A stretch of DNA of 64,000 nucleotides, taken from contig NC_092235.1 in the NCBI RefSeq assembly GCF_036320965.1, forward strand, positions 7,917,550 through 7,981,549, read 5' to 3'. Positions 42,442 through 55,900 of the stretch are shown here, piece after piece. Below the pieces are notes generated by a model that saw nothing but the letters and a program-made list of their open reading frames with translations, was not told the origin of the DNA and made no database searches. The number at the start of each line of letters is the position of its first letter. Within the stretch, counting starts at the first letter, position 1. This stretch comes from Panulirus ornatus (Eukaryota > Arthropoda > Malacostraca > Decapoda > Palinuridae). A program made the position numbers and the translations under genes.

Positions 42442-42654
42442 TAGAGCTACGGTGGCGTCTACAACCTCAGGGACAATGACAACTACACGCGGGTGTACCG
42501 CGCGCTCGACGAGGGTATGAGAGATCCCAGGAGACTCGACGCTGCGTTCGAATCTGTGGACAACGGCCGGGCTCATAACGTCTTCGATGTGGCCCGGGCT
42601 ATCGTGCCAGCCTATGCGGCACTTCAGCAACCCGGAATTATTCCCTGAAACAAC
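42442..42654 (+). CDS. Unidentified coding tail, partial (C-terminal ~70 aa)
   Basis: After a TAG at 42441-42443, one frame runs from AGC TAC GGT GGC to TGA at about 42653. It reads [20 protein letters not shown], continues with [20 protein letters not shown] and ends with [20 protein letters not shown]. It is GC-rich against AT-rich surroundings, with a strong G/C third-base bias, so it looks coding. There is no ATG near its left end, where it runs into (TA)n, so it is a 5'-truncated piece. About 250 bp of AT-richer sequence with AATAAA near 42914 follows, like a 3' UTR. Part of that flank recurs at 30885-30990. It could be a retrocopied host gene or the end of an unknown mobile element. I do not recognise the protein. 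Confidence 0.45.
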
Positions 42655-43039
42655 GCTTGGAAGGAGGCAGAAGTGATATTGTGACAGTGATTGTGTCAGC
42701 GTCGCGTCGCCTCGCCGCAGTGTATCGAGACAGACTTCCCCAGAACTTTTTAAAGGGGAAGTAAATGTTTATAGTTGTGTTACTGGAGTGATAGTTTTCA
42801 TGCATGGTGTTTTGACAAGAAAATAGTGAAGTTGGAGAAAAATGTAGCTTAGACATTGAAGCTTATTGATTCAGTGGTGAAATTGATGAGAACTGCTATT
42901 GACGTTTGTGTGAATAAATTGTACATTTCCTTTTCCATAGCCAGAGGTTGAACCATTATGTGACGTTCATTTTTTCATTCATTTCAAGCTAAAAGTTTGT
43001 TTTCTAAATTGTTTCTTACATTTTTCATATGTATATATA

Positions 43040-43084
<45 letters not shown>

Positions 43085-43090
43085 GTATAT
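42655..43090 (+). other. 3'-UTR-like sequence and (GT)n spacer
   Basis: This continues from the coding tail, with AATAAA near 42914, then AT-rich DNA and (GT)n at about 43043-43074. The RTE element starts right after. Confidence 0.5.
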
Positions 43091-43212
43091 TATCCCTGGG
43101 GATAGGGGTGAAAGAATACTTCCCACATATTCCTCGCGTGTCGTAGAAAGCGACTAGAGGGGACGGGAGCGGGGGGCCGGAAATCCTCCCCTCCTTGTAT
43201 TAACTTTCTAAA

Positions 43213-46209
43213 ATGGGAAACAGAAGAAGGAGTCACGCGGGGAGTGCTCATCCTCCTCGAAGGCTCAGAGTGGGGTGCCTAAATGTGTGTGGATGTAACC
43301 AAGATGTGAAAAAAGGAGAGATAGGTAGTATGTTTGAGGAAAGGAACCTGGATGTTTTGGCTCTGAGTGAAACGAAGCTCAAGGGTAAAGGGGAAGAGTG
43401 GTTTGGAAATGTCTGGGGAGTGAAGTCAGGGGTTAGTGAGAGGACAAGAGCAAGGGAAGGAGTAGCAATACTCCTGAAACAGGAGTTGTGGGAGTATGTG
43501 ATAGAATGTAAGAAAGTAAATTCTCGATTAATATGGGTAAAATTGAAAGTTGATGGAGAGAGGTGGGTGATTATTGGTGCATATGCACCTGGGCATGAGA
43601 AGAAAGATCATGAGAGGCAAGTGTTTTGGGAGCAGCTAAATGAGTGTGTTAGCGGTTTTGATGCACGAGACCGGGTTATAGTGATGGGTGATTTGAATGC
43701 AAAGGTGAGTAATGTGGCAGTTGAGGGAATAATTGGTATGCATGGGGTGTTCAGTGTTGTAAATGGAAATGGTGAAGAGCTTGTAGATTTATGTGCTGAA
43801 AAAGGACTGATGATTGGAAATACCTGGTTTAAAAAGCGAGATATACATAAGTATACTTATGTAAGTAGGAGAGATGGCCAGAGAGCATTATTGGATTACG
43901 TGTTAATTGACAGGCGTGCGAAAGAGAGACTTTTGGATGTCAATGTGCTGAGAGGTGCAACTGGAGGGATGTCTGATCATTATCTTGTGGAGGCTAAGGT
44001 GAAGATTAGTATGGGTTTTCAGAAAAGAAGAGTGAATGTTGGGGTGAAGAAGGTGGTGAGAGTAAGTGAGCTTGGGAAGGAGACCTGTGTGAAGAAGTAT
44101 CAGGAGAGACTGTGTACAGAATGGAAAAAGGTGAGAACAATGGAAGTAAGGGGAGTGGGGGAGGAATGGGATGTATTTAGGGAATCAGTGATGGATTGCG
44201 CAAAAGATGCTTGTGGCATGAGAAGAGTGGGAGGTGGGCTGTTTAGAAAGGGTAGTGAGTGGTGGGATGAAGAAGTAAGAGTATTAGTGAAAGAGAAGAG
44301 AGAGGCATTTGGACGATTTTTGCAGGGAAAAAATGCAATTGAGTGGGAGAAGTATAAAAGAAAGAGACAGGAGGTCAAGAGAAAGGTGCAAGAGGTGAAA
44401 AAAAGGGCAAATGAGAGTTGGGGTGAGAGACTATCAGTAAATTTTAGGGAGAATAAAAAGATGTTGTGGAAGGAGGTAAATAGGGTGCGTAAGACAAGGG
44501 AGCAAATGGGAACTTCAGTGAAGGGCGTAAATGGGGAGGTGATAACAAGTAGTGGTGATGTGAGAAGGAGATGGAATGAGTATTTTGAAGGTTTGTTGAA
44601 TGTGTCTGATGACAGAGTGGCAGATATAGGGTGTTTGGGTCGAGGTGGTGTGCAAAGTGAGAGGGTTAGGGAAAATGATTTGGTAAACAGAGAAGAGGTA
44701 GTAAAAGCTTTGCGGAAGATGAAAGCCGGCAAGGCAGCAGGTTTGGATGGTATTGCTGTGGAATTTATTAAAAAAGGGGGTGACTGTATTGTTGACTGGT
44801 TGGTAAGGTTATTTAATGTATGTATGACTCATGGTGAGGTGCCTGAGGATTGGCGGAATGCGTGCATAGTGCCATTGTACAAAGGCAAAGGTGATAAGAG
44901 TGAGTGCTCAAATTACAGAGGTATAAGTTTGTTGAGTATTCCTGGTAAATTATATGGGAGGGTATTGATTGAGAGGGTGAAGGCATGTACAGAGCATCAG
45001 ATTGGGGAAGAGCAGTGTGGTTTCAGAAGTGGTAGAGGATGTGTGGATCAGGTGTTTGCTTTGAAGAATGTATGTGAGAAATACTTAGAAAAGCAAATGG
45101 ATTTGTATGTAGCATTTATGGATCTGGAGAAGGCATATGATAGAGTTGATAGAGATGCTCTGTGGAAGGTATTAAGAATATATGGTGTGGGAGGCAAGTT
45201 GTTAGAAGCAGTGAAAAGTTTTTATCGAGGATGTAAGGCATGTGTACGTGTAGGAAGAGAGGAAAGTGATTGGTTCTCAGTGAATGTAGGTTTGCGGCAG
45301 GGGTGTGTGATGTCTCCATGGTTGTTTAATTTGTTTATGGATGGGGTTGTTAGGGAGGTAAATGCAAGAGTCTTGGAAAGAGGGGCAAGTATGAAGTCTG
45401 TTGGGGATGAGAGAGCTTGGGAAGTGAGTCAGTTGTTGTTCGCTGATGATACAGCGCTGGTGGCGGATTCATGTGAGAAACTGCAGAAGCTGGTGACGGA
45501 GTTTGGTAAAGTGTGTGGAAGAAGAAAGTTAAGAGTAAATGTGAATAAGAGCAAGGTTATTAGGTACAGTAGGGTTGAGGGTCAAGTCAATTGGGAGGTG
45601 AGTTTGAATGGTGAAAAACTGGAGGAAGTGAAGTGTTTTAGATATCTGGGAGTGGATCTGTCAGCGGATGGAACCATGGAAGCGGAAGTGGATCATAGGG
45701 TGGGGGAGGGGGCGAAAATTTTGGGAGCCTTGAAAAATGTGTGGAAGTCGAGAACATTATCCCGGAAAGCAAAAATGGGTATGTTTGAAGGAATAGTAGT
45801 TCCAACAATGTTGTATGGTTGCGAGGCATGGGCTATGGATAGAGTTGTGCGCAGGAGGATGGATGTGCTGGAAATGAGATGTTTGAGGACAGTGTGTGGT
45901 GTGAGGTGGTTTGATCGAGTAAGTAACGTAAGGGTAAGAGAGATGTGTGGAAATAAAAAGAGCGTGGTTGAGAGAGCAGAAGAGGGTGTTTTAAAATGGT
46001 TTGGGCACATGGAGAGAATGAGTGAGGAAAGATTGACCAAGAGGATATATGTGTCGGAGGTGGAGGGAACGAGGAGAAGAGGGAGACCAAATTGGAGGTG
46101 GAAAGATGGAGTGAAAAAGATTTTGTGTGATCGGGGCCTGAACATGCAGGAGGGTGAAAGGAGGGCAAGGAATAGAGTGAATTGGAGCGATGTGGTATAC
46201 AGGGGTTGA
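43213..46209 (+). CDS. RTE LINE polyprotein: AP endonuclease and reverse transcriptase, 998 aa
   Basis: An apurinic-like endonuclease occupies residues of about 17-265: Glu53 in LSETKL, Asp160 and Asn162 in GDLNAKV, Asp228 in LLDYVLID, and Ser254-Asp255-His256. It would nick target DNA. The reverse transcriptase spans about 490-800: AGKAAGLDGI, SNYRGISLLSIPGK, LRQGCVMSPWLFNLFM and the catalytic F743-A-D-D746. The C-terminal region has LKWFGHMERMSEERLTKR and GRPNWRWKDGV, usual in this clade. The length is normal for RTE. The ATG follows the short 5' UTR. No stop or frameshift is seen and all catalytic residues are present, so it could be active. It acts by target-primed reverse transcription at chromosomal DNA. 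Confidence 0.92.
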   Translation: MGNRRRSHAGSAHPPRRLRVGCLNVCGCNQDVKKGEIGSMFEERNLDVLALSETKLKGKGEEWFGNVWGVKSGVSERTRAREGVAILLKQELWEYVIECKKVNSRLIWVKLKVDGERWVIIGAYAPGHEKKDHERQVFWEQLNECVSGFDARDRVIVMGDLNAKVSNVAVEGIIGMHGVFSVVNGNGEELVDLCAEKGLMIGNTWFKKRDIHKYTYVSRRDGQRALLDYVLIDRRAKERLLDVNVLRGATGGMSDHYLVEAKVKISMGFQKRRVNVGVKKVVRVSELGKETCVKKYQERLCTEWKKVRTMEVRGVGEEWDVFRESVMDCAKDACGMRRVGGGLFRKGSEWWDEEVRVLVKEKREAFGRFLQGKNAIEWEKYKRKRQEVKRKVQEVKKRANESWGERLSVNFRENKKMLWKEVNRVRKTREQMGTSVKGVNGEVITSSGDVRRRWNEYFEGLLNVSDDRVADIGCLGRGGVQSERVRENDLVNREEVVKALRKMKAGKAAGLDGIAVEFIKKGGDCIVDWLVRLFNVCMTHGEVPEDWRNACIVPLYKGKGDKSECSNYRGISLLSIPGKLYGRVLIERVKACTEHQIGEEQCGFRSGRGCVDQVFALKNVCEKYLEKQMDLYVAFMDLEKAYDRVDRDALWKVLRIYGVGGKLLEAVKSFYRGCKACVRVGREESDWFSVNVGLRQGCVMSPWLFNLFMDGVVREVNARVLERGASMKSVGDERAWEVSQLLFADDTALVADSCEKLQKLVTEFGKVCGRRKLRVNVNKSKVIRYSRVEGQVNWEVSLNGEKLEEVKCFRYLGVDLSADGTMEAEVDHRVGEGAKILGALKNVWKSRTLSRKAKMGMFEGIVVPTMLYGCEAWAMDRVVRRRMDVLEMRCLRTVCGVRWFDRVSNVRVREMCGNKKSVVERAEEGVLKWFGHMERMSEERLTKRIYVSEVEGTRRRGRPNWRWKDGVKKILCDRGLNMQEGERRARNRVNWSDVVYRG

Positions 46210-46355
46210 CGTGCTGTCAGTGGATTGAATCAAGGCATGTGAAGCGTCCGGGGTAAACCATGGAAAGCTGTGTAGGTATGTATATTTGTGTGTGTGGACG
46301 TGTGTATGTACATGTGTATGGGGGGGGTTGGGCCATTTCTTTCGTCTGTTTCCTT

Positions 46356-46384
46356 GCGCTACCTCGCAAACGCGGGAGACAGCG
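46356..46384 (+). ncRNA. Conserved hairpin near the RTE 3' end
   Basis: GCGCT-ACCTCGC-AAAC-GCGGGAGAC-AGCG can fold as a short stem. In the older RTE subfamily (50379-50396) the equivalent place has CCTCGC-GCACAT-GCGAGG, a perfect stem with a different loop. It may be the site the element's RT recognises. Structure by eye only. Confidence 0.4.
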
Positions 46385-46392
46385 ACAAAGTA

Positions 46393-46448
<56 letters not shown>

Positions 46449-46559
46449 GTCCACACACACAAATATACATACCTATACATCTCAACGTATACATATATAT
46501 ACACACACACAGACATATACATATATACACATGTACATAATTCATACTATCTGCGTTTA

Positions 46560-48292
46560 ATCATTCCTATCGCCACCCCGCTACACATTAAATAACAACC
46601 TCGCATGTGCGCGAGGTAACGCTAGGAAGAGACAAAGGCCATATTCGTTCACACTCAGTCTCTAGCTGTCATGTATAATGCACTGAAACCACAGCTCCCT
46701 TTCCACATCCAGGCCCCACAGAACTTTCCATGGTTTACCCCAGACGCTTCACATGCCCTGGTTCAATTCACTGACAGCACGGCAACCGCGGTATACCACA
46801 TCGTTCCAATTCACTCTATTCCTTGCACGCCTTTCACCCTCCTGCATGTTAAGGCTCCGATCACTCAAAATCTTTTCCACCACAACTTTCCACCTCCAAT
46901 TTGGTCTCCCACTTCTCCTCGTTCCCTCCACCTCTGACACATATATCCTCTTAGTCAATCTTTCCTCACTCATTCTCTCCATGTGACCAAACCATTTCAA
47001 AACACCGTCTTCTGCTCTCTCAACCACACTCTTTTTATTACCACACATCACTCTTACCCTATTATTACATAGTCGATCGAACCACCTCACACCACATATT
47101 GTCCTCAAACATCTCATTTCCAGCACATCCACCCTCCTTCGCACAACTCTATCTATAGCCCACGCTTCGCAACCATATAACATTGTTGGAACCATTATTA
47201 TTTCAGATACACCCATTTTCACTTTCCGAGATAATGTTCTCGATTCCAAGGAGTCTTCGCCCCCTCCCCCACCCTATGATTCACTTGCGCTTCCATGGTT
47301 CCATCCGCTGCCAAATCAACACCAAGATATCTAAAATACTTCACTTCCTCCAGATTTTCTCCATTTGAACTTACCTCTCAATGGACTTGATCCTCAACCC
47401 TACTGTATCTAATAACCATGCTCTTATTCACATTTATTCTCAGCTTTCTTCTTTCACACACTTTACTAAACTCAGTCACCAGCTTTTGCAGTTTCTCATA
47501 CGAATCAGCAACCAGCGCTGTATCATCAGCGAAACAACAACTGACTCACTTCCCAGGCTCTCTCATCCACAACAGACTTCATACTTGGCCCTCTTTCCAA
47601 AACTCTTGCATTTACCTCCCTAACCACCCTACCATAAACATTAAACAACCATGGAGACATCACACACCCCTGCCGCAAACCAACATTCAATGAGAACCAA
47701 TCACCTTCCTCTCTTCCTACACGTACACATGCCTTACATACTCGATAAAAGCCTTTCACTGCTTCTAACAACTTGCCTCCCACACCATATATTCTTAATA
47801 CCTTCCACAGAGCATTTCTATCAACTCTGTCATATGCCTTCTCCAGATCCATAAAAGCTGCATAGAAATCCATTTGCTTTTCTAAGTATTTCTCACATAC
47901 ATTCTTCAAAGCGAACACCTGATCCACACATACTCTACCACTTCTGAAACCACACTGATCTTCCCCAGTCTGATGCTCTGTACATGCCTTCACCCTCTCA
48001 ATGAATACCTTTCCATATAATTTCTCAGGAATACTCAACAAACTTATACCTCTGTAATTTGAGCCCTCACTCTTATCACCTTTGCCTTTCTACAATGGCA
48101 CTATGCAAGCATTCCGCCAATCCTCAGGTACCTCACCATCAGTCATACATACATTAAATAACCTTACCAATCAGTCAACAAAACAGTCTCCCCCTTTTTT
48201 GATAAATTTCACTGCAATACCATCTAAACCCGCTGCTTTTCCGGGTTTCATCTGCAAAGCTTTTACTACCTCTTCTCTGTTTACCAAATCCG
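46560..48292 (-). mobile_element. Older RTE subfamily fragment (copy 5)
   Basis: It belongs to the same family as the full element but is more diverged and has a different 3' UTR (ATTCCTATCGCCACCCCGCT ... CCTCGCATGTGCGCGAGG). It covers part of the RT to the 3' end. There are frameshifts near 47250, 47525 and 48040, and a deletion turns NLFMDGVV into NVYGRVV. The palindrome partner is copy 6. Confidence 0.85.
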
Positions 48293-48564
48293 TCTCCTAT
48301 ATCCTTTATTAAAAAAAGAAAATAAAGATAAAAAATGAAATGAAATAGAATAAGATAAAGTGATAAAAAGGTAAATAAATAAGTAACTGAAAAAAAATCT
48401 TGCCCTCCACTCATCATCTCCGCCCATCTTAACATTTTCTTCAAATGCGAGCTGGGTTAAGCCCTGGATCTTTTCCTCCCTCTAAAATTCACTTCCTCTA
48501 ACAATTCTTGCTCCTCCCCCCTCCCTCTCTTTTCCCGCCCCTCTTTGGAAGGGACTTTTCTATG

Positions 48565-48595
<31 letters not shown>

Positions 48596-48597
48596 GT
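48293..48597 (+). mobile_element. 3' end of the two-ORF LINE (fragment D) at the palindrome centre
   Basis: From about 48390 it matches the last ~205 bp of LINE B (39777-39985): CTTGCCCTCCACTCATCA, AAATTCACTTCCTCTAACAA and GGAAGGGACTTTTCTAT. It ends in (ATC)n, and copy B ends in (ATTC)n at the same place, so this family has a short-repeat 3' tail. It forms the asymmetric spacer of the giant palindrome. Confidence 0.75.
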
Positions 48598-50430
48598 AGA
48601 TGGAGTGAGTATTTTGAAGGTTTGTTGAATGTGTTTGATGATAGAGTGGCAGATATAGGGTGCTTTGGTCGAAGTGGTGTGAAAGTGAGAGGGTTAGGGA
48701 GAATGATTTGGTAAACAGAGAAGAGGTAGTAAAAGCTTTGCAGATGAAACCCGGAAAAGCAGCGGGTTTAGATGGTATTGCAGTGAAATTTATCAAAAAA
48801 GGGGGAGACTGTTTTGTTGACTGATTGGTAAGGTTATTTAATGTATGTATGACTGATGGTGAGGTACCTGAGGATTGGCGGAATGCTTGCATAGTGCCAT
48901 TGTAGAAAGGCAAAGGTGATAAGAGTGAGGGCTCAAATTACAGAGGTATAAGTTTGTTGAGTATTCCTGAGAAATTATATGGAAAGGTATTCATTGAGAG
49001 GGTGAAGGCATGTACAGAGCATCAGACTGGGGAAGATCAGTGTGGTTTCAGAAGTGGTAGAGTATGTGTGGATCAGGTGTTCGCTTTGAAGAATGTATGT
49101 GAGAAATACTTAGAAAAGCAAATGGATTTCTATGCAGCTTTCATGGATCTGGAGAAGGCATATGACAGAGTTGATAGAAATGCTCTGTGGAAGGTATTAA
49201 GAATATATGGTGTGGGAGGCAAGTTGTTAGAAGCAGTGAAAGGCTTTTATCGAGTATGTAAGGCATGTGTACGTGTAGGAAGAGAGGAAGGTGATTGGTT
49301 CTCATTGAATGTTGGTTTGCGGCAGGGGTGTGTGATGTCTCCATGGTTGTTTAATGTTTATGGTAGGGTGGTTAGGGAGGTGAATGCAAGAGTTTTGGAA
49401 AGAGGGCCAAGTATGAAGTCTGTTGTGGATGAGAGAGCCTGGGAAGTGAGTCAGTTGTTGTTTCGCTGATGATACAGCGCTGGTTGCTGATTCGTATGAG
49501 AAACTGCAAAAGCTGGTGACTGAGTTTAGTAAAGTGTGTGAAAGAAGAAAGCTGAGAATAAATGTGAATAAGAGCATGGTTATTAGATACAGTAGGGTTG
49601 AGGATCAAGTCCATTGAGAGGTAAGTTCAAATGGAGAAAATCTGGAGGAAGTGAAGTATTTTAGATATCTTGGTGTTGATTTGGCAGCGGATGGAACCAT
49701 GGAAGCGCAAGTGAATCATAGGGTGGGGGAGGGGGCGAAGACTCCTTGGAATCGAGAACATTATCTCGGAAAGTGAAAATGGGTGTATCTGAAATAATAA
49801 TGGTTCCAACAATGTTATATGGTTGCGAAGCGTGGGCTATAGATAGAGTTGTGCGAAGGAGGGTGGATGTGCTGGAAATGAGATGTTTGAGGACAATATG
49901 TGGTGTGAGGTGGTTCGATCGACTATGTAATAATAGGGTAAGAGTGATGTGTGGTAATAAAAAGAGTGTGGTTGAGAGAGCAGAAGACGGTGTTTTGAAA
50001 TGGTTTGGTCACATGGAGAGAATGAGTGAGGAAAGATTGACTAAGAGGATATATGTGTCAGAGGTGGAGGGAACGAGGAGAAGTGGGAGACCAAATTGGA
50101 GGTGGAAAGTTGTGGTGGAAAAGATTTTGAGTGATCGGAGCCTTAACATGCAGGAGGGTGAAAGGCGTGCAAGGGATAGAGTGAATTGGAACGATGTGGT
50201 ATACCGCGGTTGCCGTGCTGTCAGTGAATTGAACCAGGGCATGTGAAGCGTCTGGGGTAAACCATGGAAAGTTCTGTGGTTCCTGGATGTGGAAAGGGAG
50301 CTGTGGTTTCAGTGCATTATACATGACAGCTAGAGACTGAGTGTGAACGAATATGGCCTTTGTCTCTTCCTAGCGTTACCTCGCGCACATGCGAGGTTGT
50401 TATTTAATGTGTAGCGGGGTGGCGATAGGA
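48598..50430 (+). mobile_element. Older RTE subfamily fragment (copy 6)
   Basis: It is the inverted partner of copy 5 and extends about 105 bp further toward the centre. It carries the same NVYGRVV deletion and the same frame breaks, showing that it was duplicated with copy 5 and did not insert independently. The 3' UTR hairpin is at 50379-50396. Confidence 0.85.
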
Positions 50431-50546
50431 ATGATTAAACGCAGATAGTATGAATTATGTACATGTGTATATATGTATATGTCTGTGTGTGTGTATATAT
50501 ATGTATACGTTGAGATGTATAGGTATGTATATTTGTGTGTGTGGAC

Positions 50547-52098
<1,552 letters not shown>

Positions 52099-52155
<57 letters not shown>
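52099..52155. repeat. (TA)n at the 3' end of RTE copy 7
   Basis: It follows the poly-A run directly; the tract length differs from the mirror tract at 40779-40857. Confidence 0.9.
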
Positions 52156-52165
<10 letters not shown>

Positions 52166-52845
52166 CGTATGTTTATGCTAGAGACCATATGAACTGCGAT
52201 GGTATTGATGTTGGTGATACACACTTACGCGCCATTAAGAATCTATAATCATTTAATGCTGATCTTGTGATATACCCGTTATAATAATTCCTTATGATAT
52301 CAGAATGATGAAACCAATTATACTGTGTACAGCCACATAAGGTTTTATGAGTCCTCTTCTGTATTGGACAATTGATGACCGTCCTTTACAACTGAAGGAT
52401 ATGAGACCAGTTGACATAGATGACTGGCAGTAGTGCAATATTATCCTTAGTAGATATAATGATGGTCATTAGCTTATCATACATTGAACTTTAAGCTTTA
52501 TGAATTCGCTGAATTAATAAAGCAAACTTGAGAGTCTGATGCACCTCATGGATACATTGTCATATCATTTGACCCATGTAATTAATGTTAAATGAAATAG
52601 ACAAGGAGGCAGACATACCAAGGGAAGATAAATAGGCAAATAGACGCCTACACATAAACACACAACCAGCCTCCATAGTGTTTGTGTCTAGTGCTGGACC
52701 AACGATATTCCGGGGCCCGAATACTGGTCTTAGACAGAGCAGCCGCCTCATACCCAGTGTGGCTTAGTACGACCAGGTATGTGCACCAGGTGTATGCTTT
52801 GTTAAATTTTGATGAATATATGTATATGAATACTTATATGGAAAC

Positions 52846-52931
52846 AGTCACGACTGGATGCACAGGACTGGAGCCTAGGTCATCAAAATGATAGTGTAGT
52901 GAGCTAAACTGCTTGGCCACCACAAGAGCTG
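52846..52931 (-). repeat. tRNA-derived SINE-like sequence (right palindrome copy)
   Basis: Mirror of 40015-40100, with the A box at 52919-52909 and the B box at 52875-52865. Same reservations apply. Confidence 0.4.
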
Positions 52932-52959
52932 TTCACCTCTGGCCAGCTTATGGTCCAGT

Positions 52960-55900
52960 GAGTTCGAATGAATGAATGAATGATGATAGAAAAGTCCCTT
53001 CCAAGGAAGAGGGTGGGAGAGGAGAAGGGGAAAGAGCAAGAGTTGTTAGAGGAAGTGAATTTTAGCAGGAGGAAATGAGCCAGGTCTCAACCCAGCGTGA
53101 ATCGGGTAATGGGGATAGCTAGGACAGAGCTGATGAGTGGAGGGCGAAGGAGGTTTTTCTTTTCTTTTTGTAAGGATATAAGAGATGGATCGTATCTGTG
53201 ACAGACAGACACTGATATTACCAAGGTGTTCCCTACACGGATTCAGTTGTAAGATATATAATGTTTTGTAGTTTTTAAATTTAAATATATGGGGACTGGA
53301 TATTGTACAGGTTGAACATTGAACATGTGGTCTGAGTGATCTATTCCCAGAAGATTATTGAAGTAGTCAGTCCAGTAGGTATGGTGTATTTCAAATCGCT
53401 CTACTTATTTATCGTAGTTTCCTTCAATAAATGTTTAGTGGAGGCAATCGCACTCTCTCGTGGAGTTCCGCATTCCTGATGAACTCGTGCAATTTGGTGT
53501 TGAAGACCCAACGTAGAGCATTATTCTGAATCATTTGGAGGGCGTGGGTGTTGGATTTGGCCCCGAGTTCAAGAGGTGAAGGGGCGTAGGTGATAAGTGG
53601 TCGAATTGATGCTTTATAGAGGTGCAATTTGGTTTTGAATTGCTCCTCTCTAAATCTTTACAGTTTCGCGAGCTCCGCTCTCACAGTAGCCGCTATAGAT
53701 TGAATGTGATGGTTCATCCGTAGGTGAACATCATAATTTAGGCCCAGTACAGTGTTGGTATGTGAGGTCGGTATGGGTAAATGACAGTATATACGGGAGT
53801 GTAAGTAGACATTACTTATGTTGTATATCTGACTTACGTTAAAGTAGGATATGTTGGATTTTGCAGGATTTGACTTTGTCCTCCATTTCAATTCTCAAAG
53901 CGAAACGTGGTCAATTTCCTCTCGAGTTCTACTGGTTAAGTGTGCGAGGGTTCTGGCTCTAATCAGTTGGGTAACGTCATCTGCATATTGGAGAGTGATG
54001 GAGTTCGAGTGTGTAGGATTGGGAAGATCATTTGAGTAGTGTGTAAAGAGTGGGGGCCAGCACGGAGCCTTGAGGTACACCAGTGTTGAGGGGGAAGTAG
54101 TTTGAGTAAGAGTTTCTGTATTTCATTCGGGTTTTTCTGTTGCTAAGCTTATTAGAAAGAAGTCTAATGGTGGGTCGTGGGAATTGAAATTGGGTGCTTA
54201 GTTTGTACCTCAAGCCATCATGCCAAACGGTGTCAAAGGTTTTCTTAACATTTTTTGTATGTCCGCGTGTTGATTTTTATGTAGTTGGTGATTATGTTAA
54301 GTTCATCTTTTGTGGAGTGATATCGAAAGCCAAATTGTTTGCGTGAGAGTAGGTTGTTGTTCGTTAGGTGTTGTCTGAGTCTGTTGTTTAAGATTCTTTC
54401 AAATGTCTTCCAGATGGACTCAAGTAAGTTAATGGGTCTGTAGTTAATTGGATCTCTCTTTGATTTATTGGACTTAGGTAACATGGTGGTCGTTTCTATT
54501 TTGAAATTCGCTTGAGGTTAGTGCTGCGTTGAAGAGGGAGGTTATGGCTCTGATAGTGTTGTCAGGGAGGTGGGTAAGTAGTTGGTAACCAATGCCTGAG
54601 ATACCTGGGGCTACTTTGGGGGATTTCAGTAGGAGGAATATGACCTCGCTCGATCTTATGGGAGTTGTGAGTAGGTGGTCGTCTGAAAGGAATTGCAGGT
54701 GTATGATTTTTTCTGGGTAAAAGTGACTGGGTCAGTTTTGTATATGTTTTGTGACAATTTGAGTGCTTTCGTACGCCAGAGGATGTGGAGGATGTGGGTG
54801 AAAGATACCCTCCCAGTATTTTTGTAAGATGTTGGCGATGTCTTATGGGTTATGATGTTGAGTGTTATCATTTAGTCCATTAAATCTCTTTACGCTATTC
54901 TTTGAGTTTTCGGATTCGGCTCTAAAACTCCTGAGGGGATCTGATTCGATGTTCTCCTGCTGTGGTGATTAGAGATTTCCAGTGTCTATTGTGGTCTTCT
55001 TTGAGGCTGATGAGTGCTTGGTTTCGTAGGGAGGTGAGGTCCCGTCGTACTAGACCCAATCGATGTGTGTAATGCTCAACCCGTCGACGGTAGTACGAGA
55101 GGAGTCTTGTTGTTTTGGGAGATGGAAAGGTGTATCTTGTGGTAAATGGGGATTTTGGGATAGATGCGTCAGCTGCGTGTGTGATTGTTTGGTGTATATA
55201 TTCTATTTCTGTGTCTATTAGTGTTATTGGGTGATTTTCCTAGTTTGTGGTGTAAGTGCAATTAGAAAGAGTGTCTTTGAAGTTGCGCTAGTCTGCTTTT
55301 TTTGTAGTGGTAGTGTGAGGGTGGTGGGACGGGGATAGGGTTAGATGAGAGGTGAAGAAAGAGAAGGATGTGGTCGGAAACAGACAGTGGTCCTGGAGAC
55401 AAAAAGTAATGAAGATAATTACTGGCTCTGTTGGAGAAGACAAGTTCGGGTCTGACCTTTCCTCCTGGGCCAATGAAGATGGTATGGAAGAAAGGTCCTA
55501 GGAAGTTGAGACGTTTGAAGGAGCATAAAGCGAATAGGTCATCACCGTGAGAATTGTTTCTGTTGTGGTGGAAGGTTCTGTGTTGGGCGTTGTGGTCAGC
55601 TACAAGGTAGACTGGGATATAAGTGTGACTGAATATTGTAGAGATCATGGAGTGGAATGTTAGTGTTGGGTCGAGAGTATGTAGTGCAGAAGATAAAGAA
55701 GCCATGTATTGTGTGTACCGCTAGAAAGTGTTCGAGACGCCATGAAGTGGTTCTCAATCGTGTTCGACAATATTGCGTGTAAGAATGGCGACTCCCTCGT
55801 GTCTACCGTCTGTAGACTGTTGGGATGTATATCCGTAGTGTCTCATTCTACACCCATTAGTGATACATTTGCTGTTGATTATCATAACATCGGATCTTTT

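Larger units (their letters stand above)
43091..46411 (+). mobile_element. Complete RTE-type LINE (copy 4)
   Basis: The 5' UTR of about 120 bp starts TATCCCTGGGGATAGG. A single 998-codon ORF follows, then a ~185-bp 3' UTR with a short terminal hairpin at about 46356-46384, and a poly-A run followed by (TA)n. One ORF, no ORF1, and a short 3' UTR fit the RTE clade. It is the only uninterrupted copy among eight in the window and is absent from the other palindrome arm. Both facts suggest recent insertion, though loss from the right arm between (TA)n tracts is also possible. Confidence 0.9.

Noticed and set aside
42436..42630. Minus-strand frame opposite the unidentified coding tail
   Set aside because: The plus-strand frame ends in a stop followed by a UTR-like sequence with AATAAA, a more coherent gene end.
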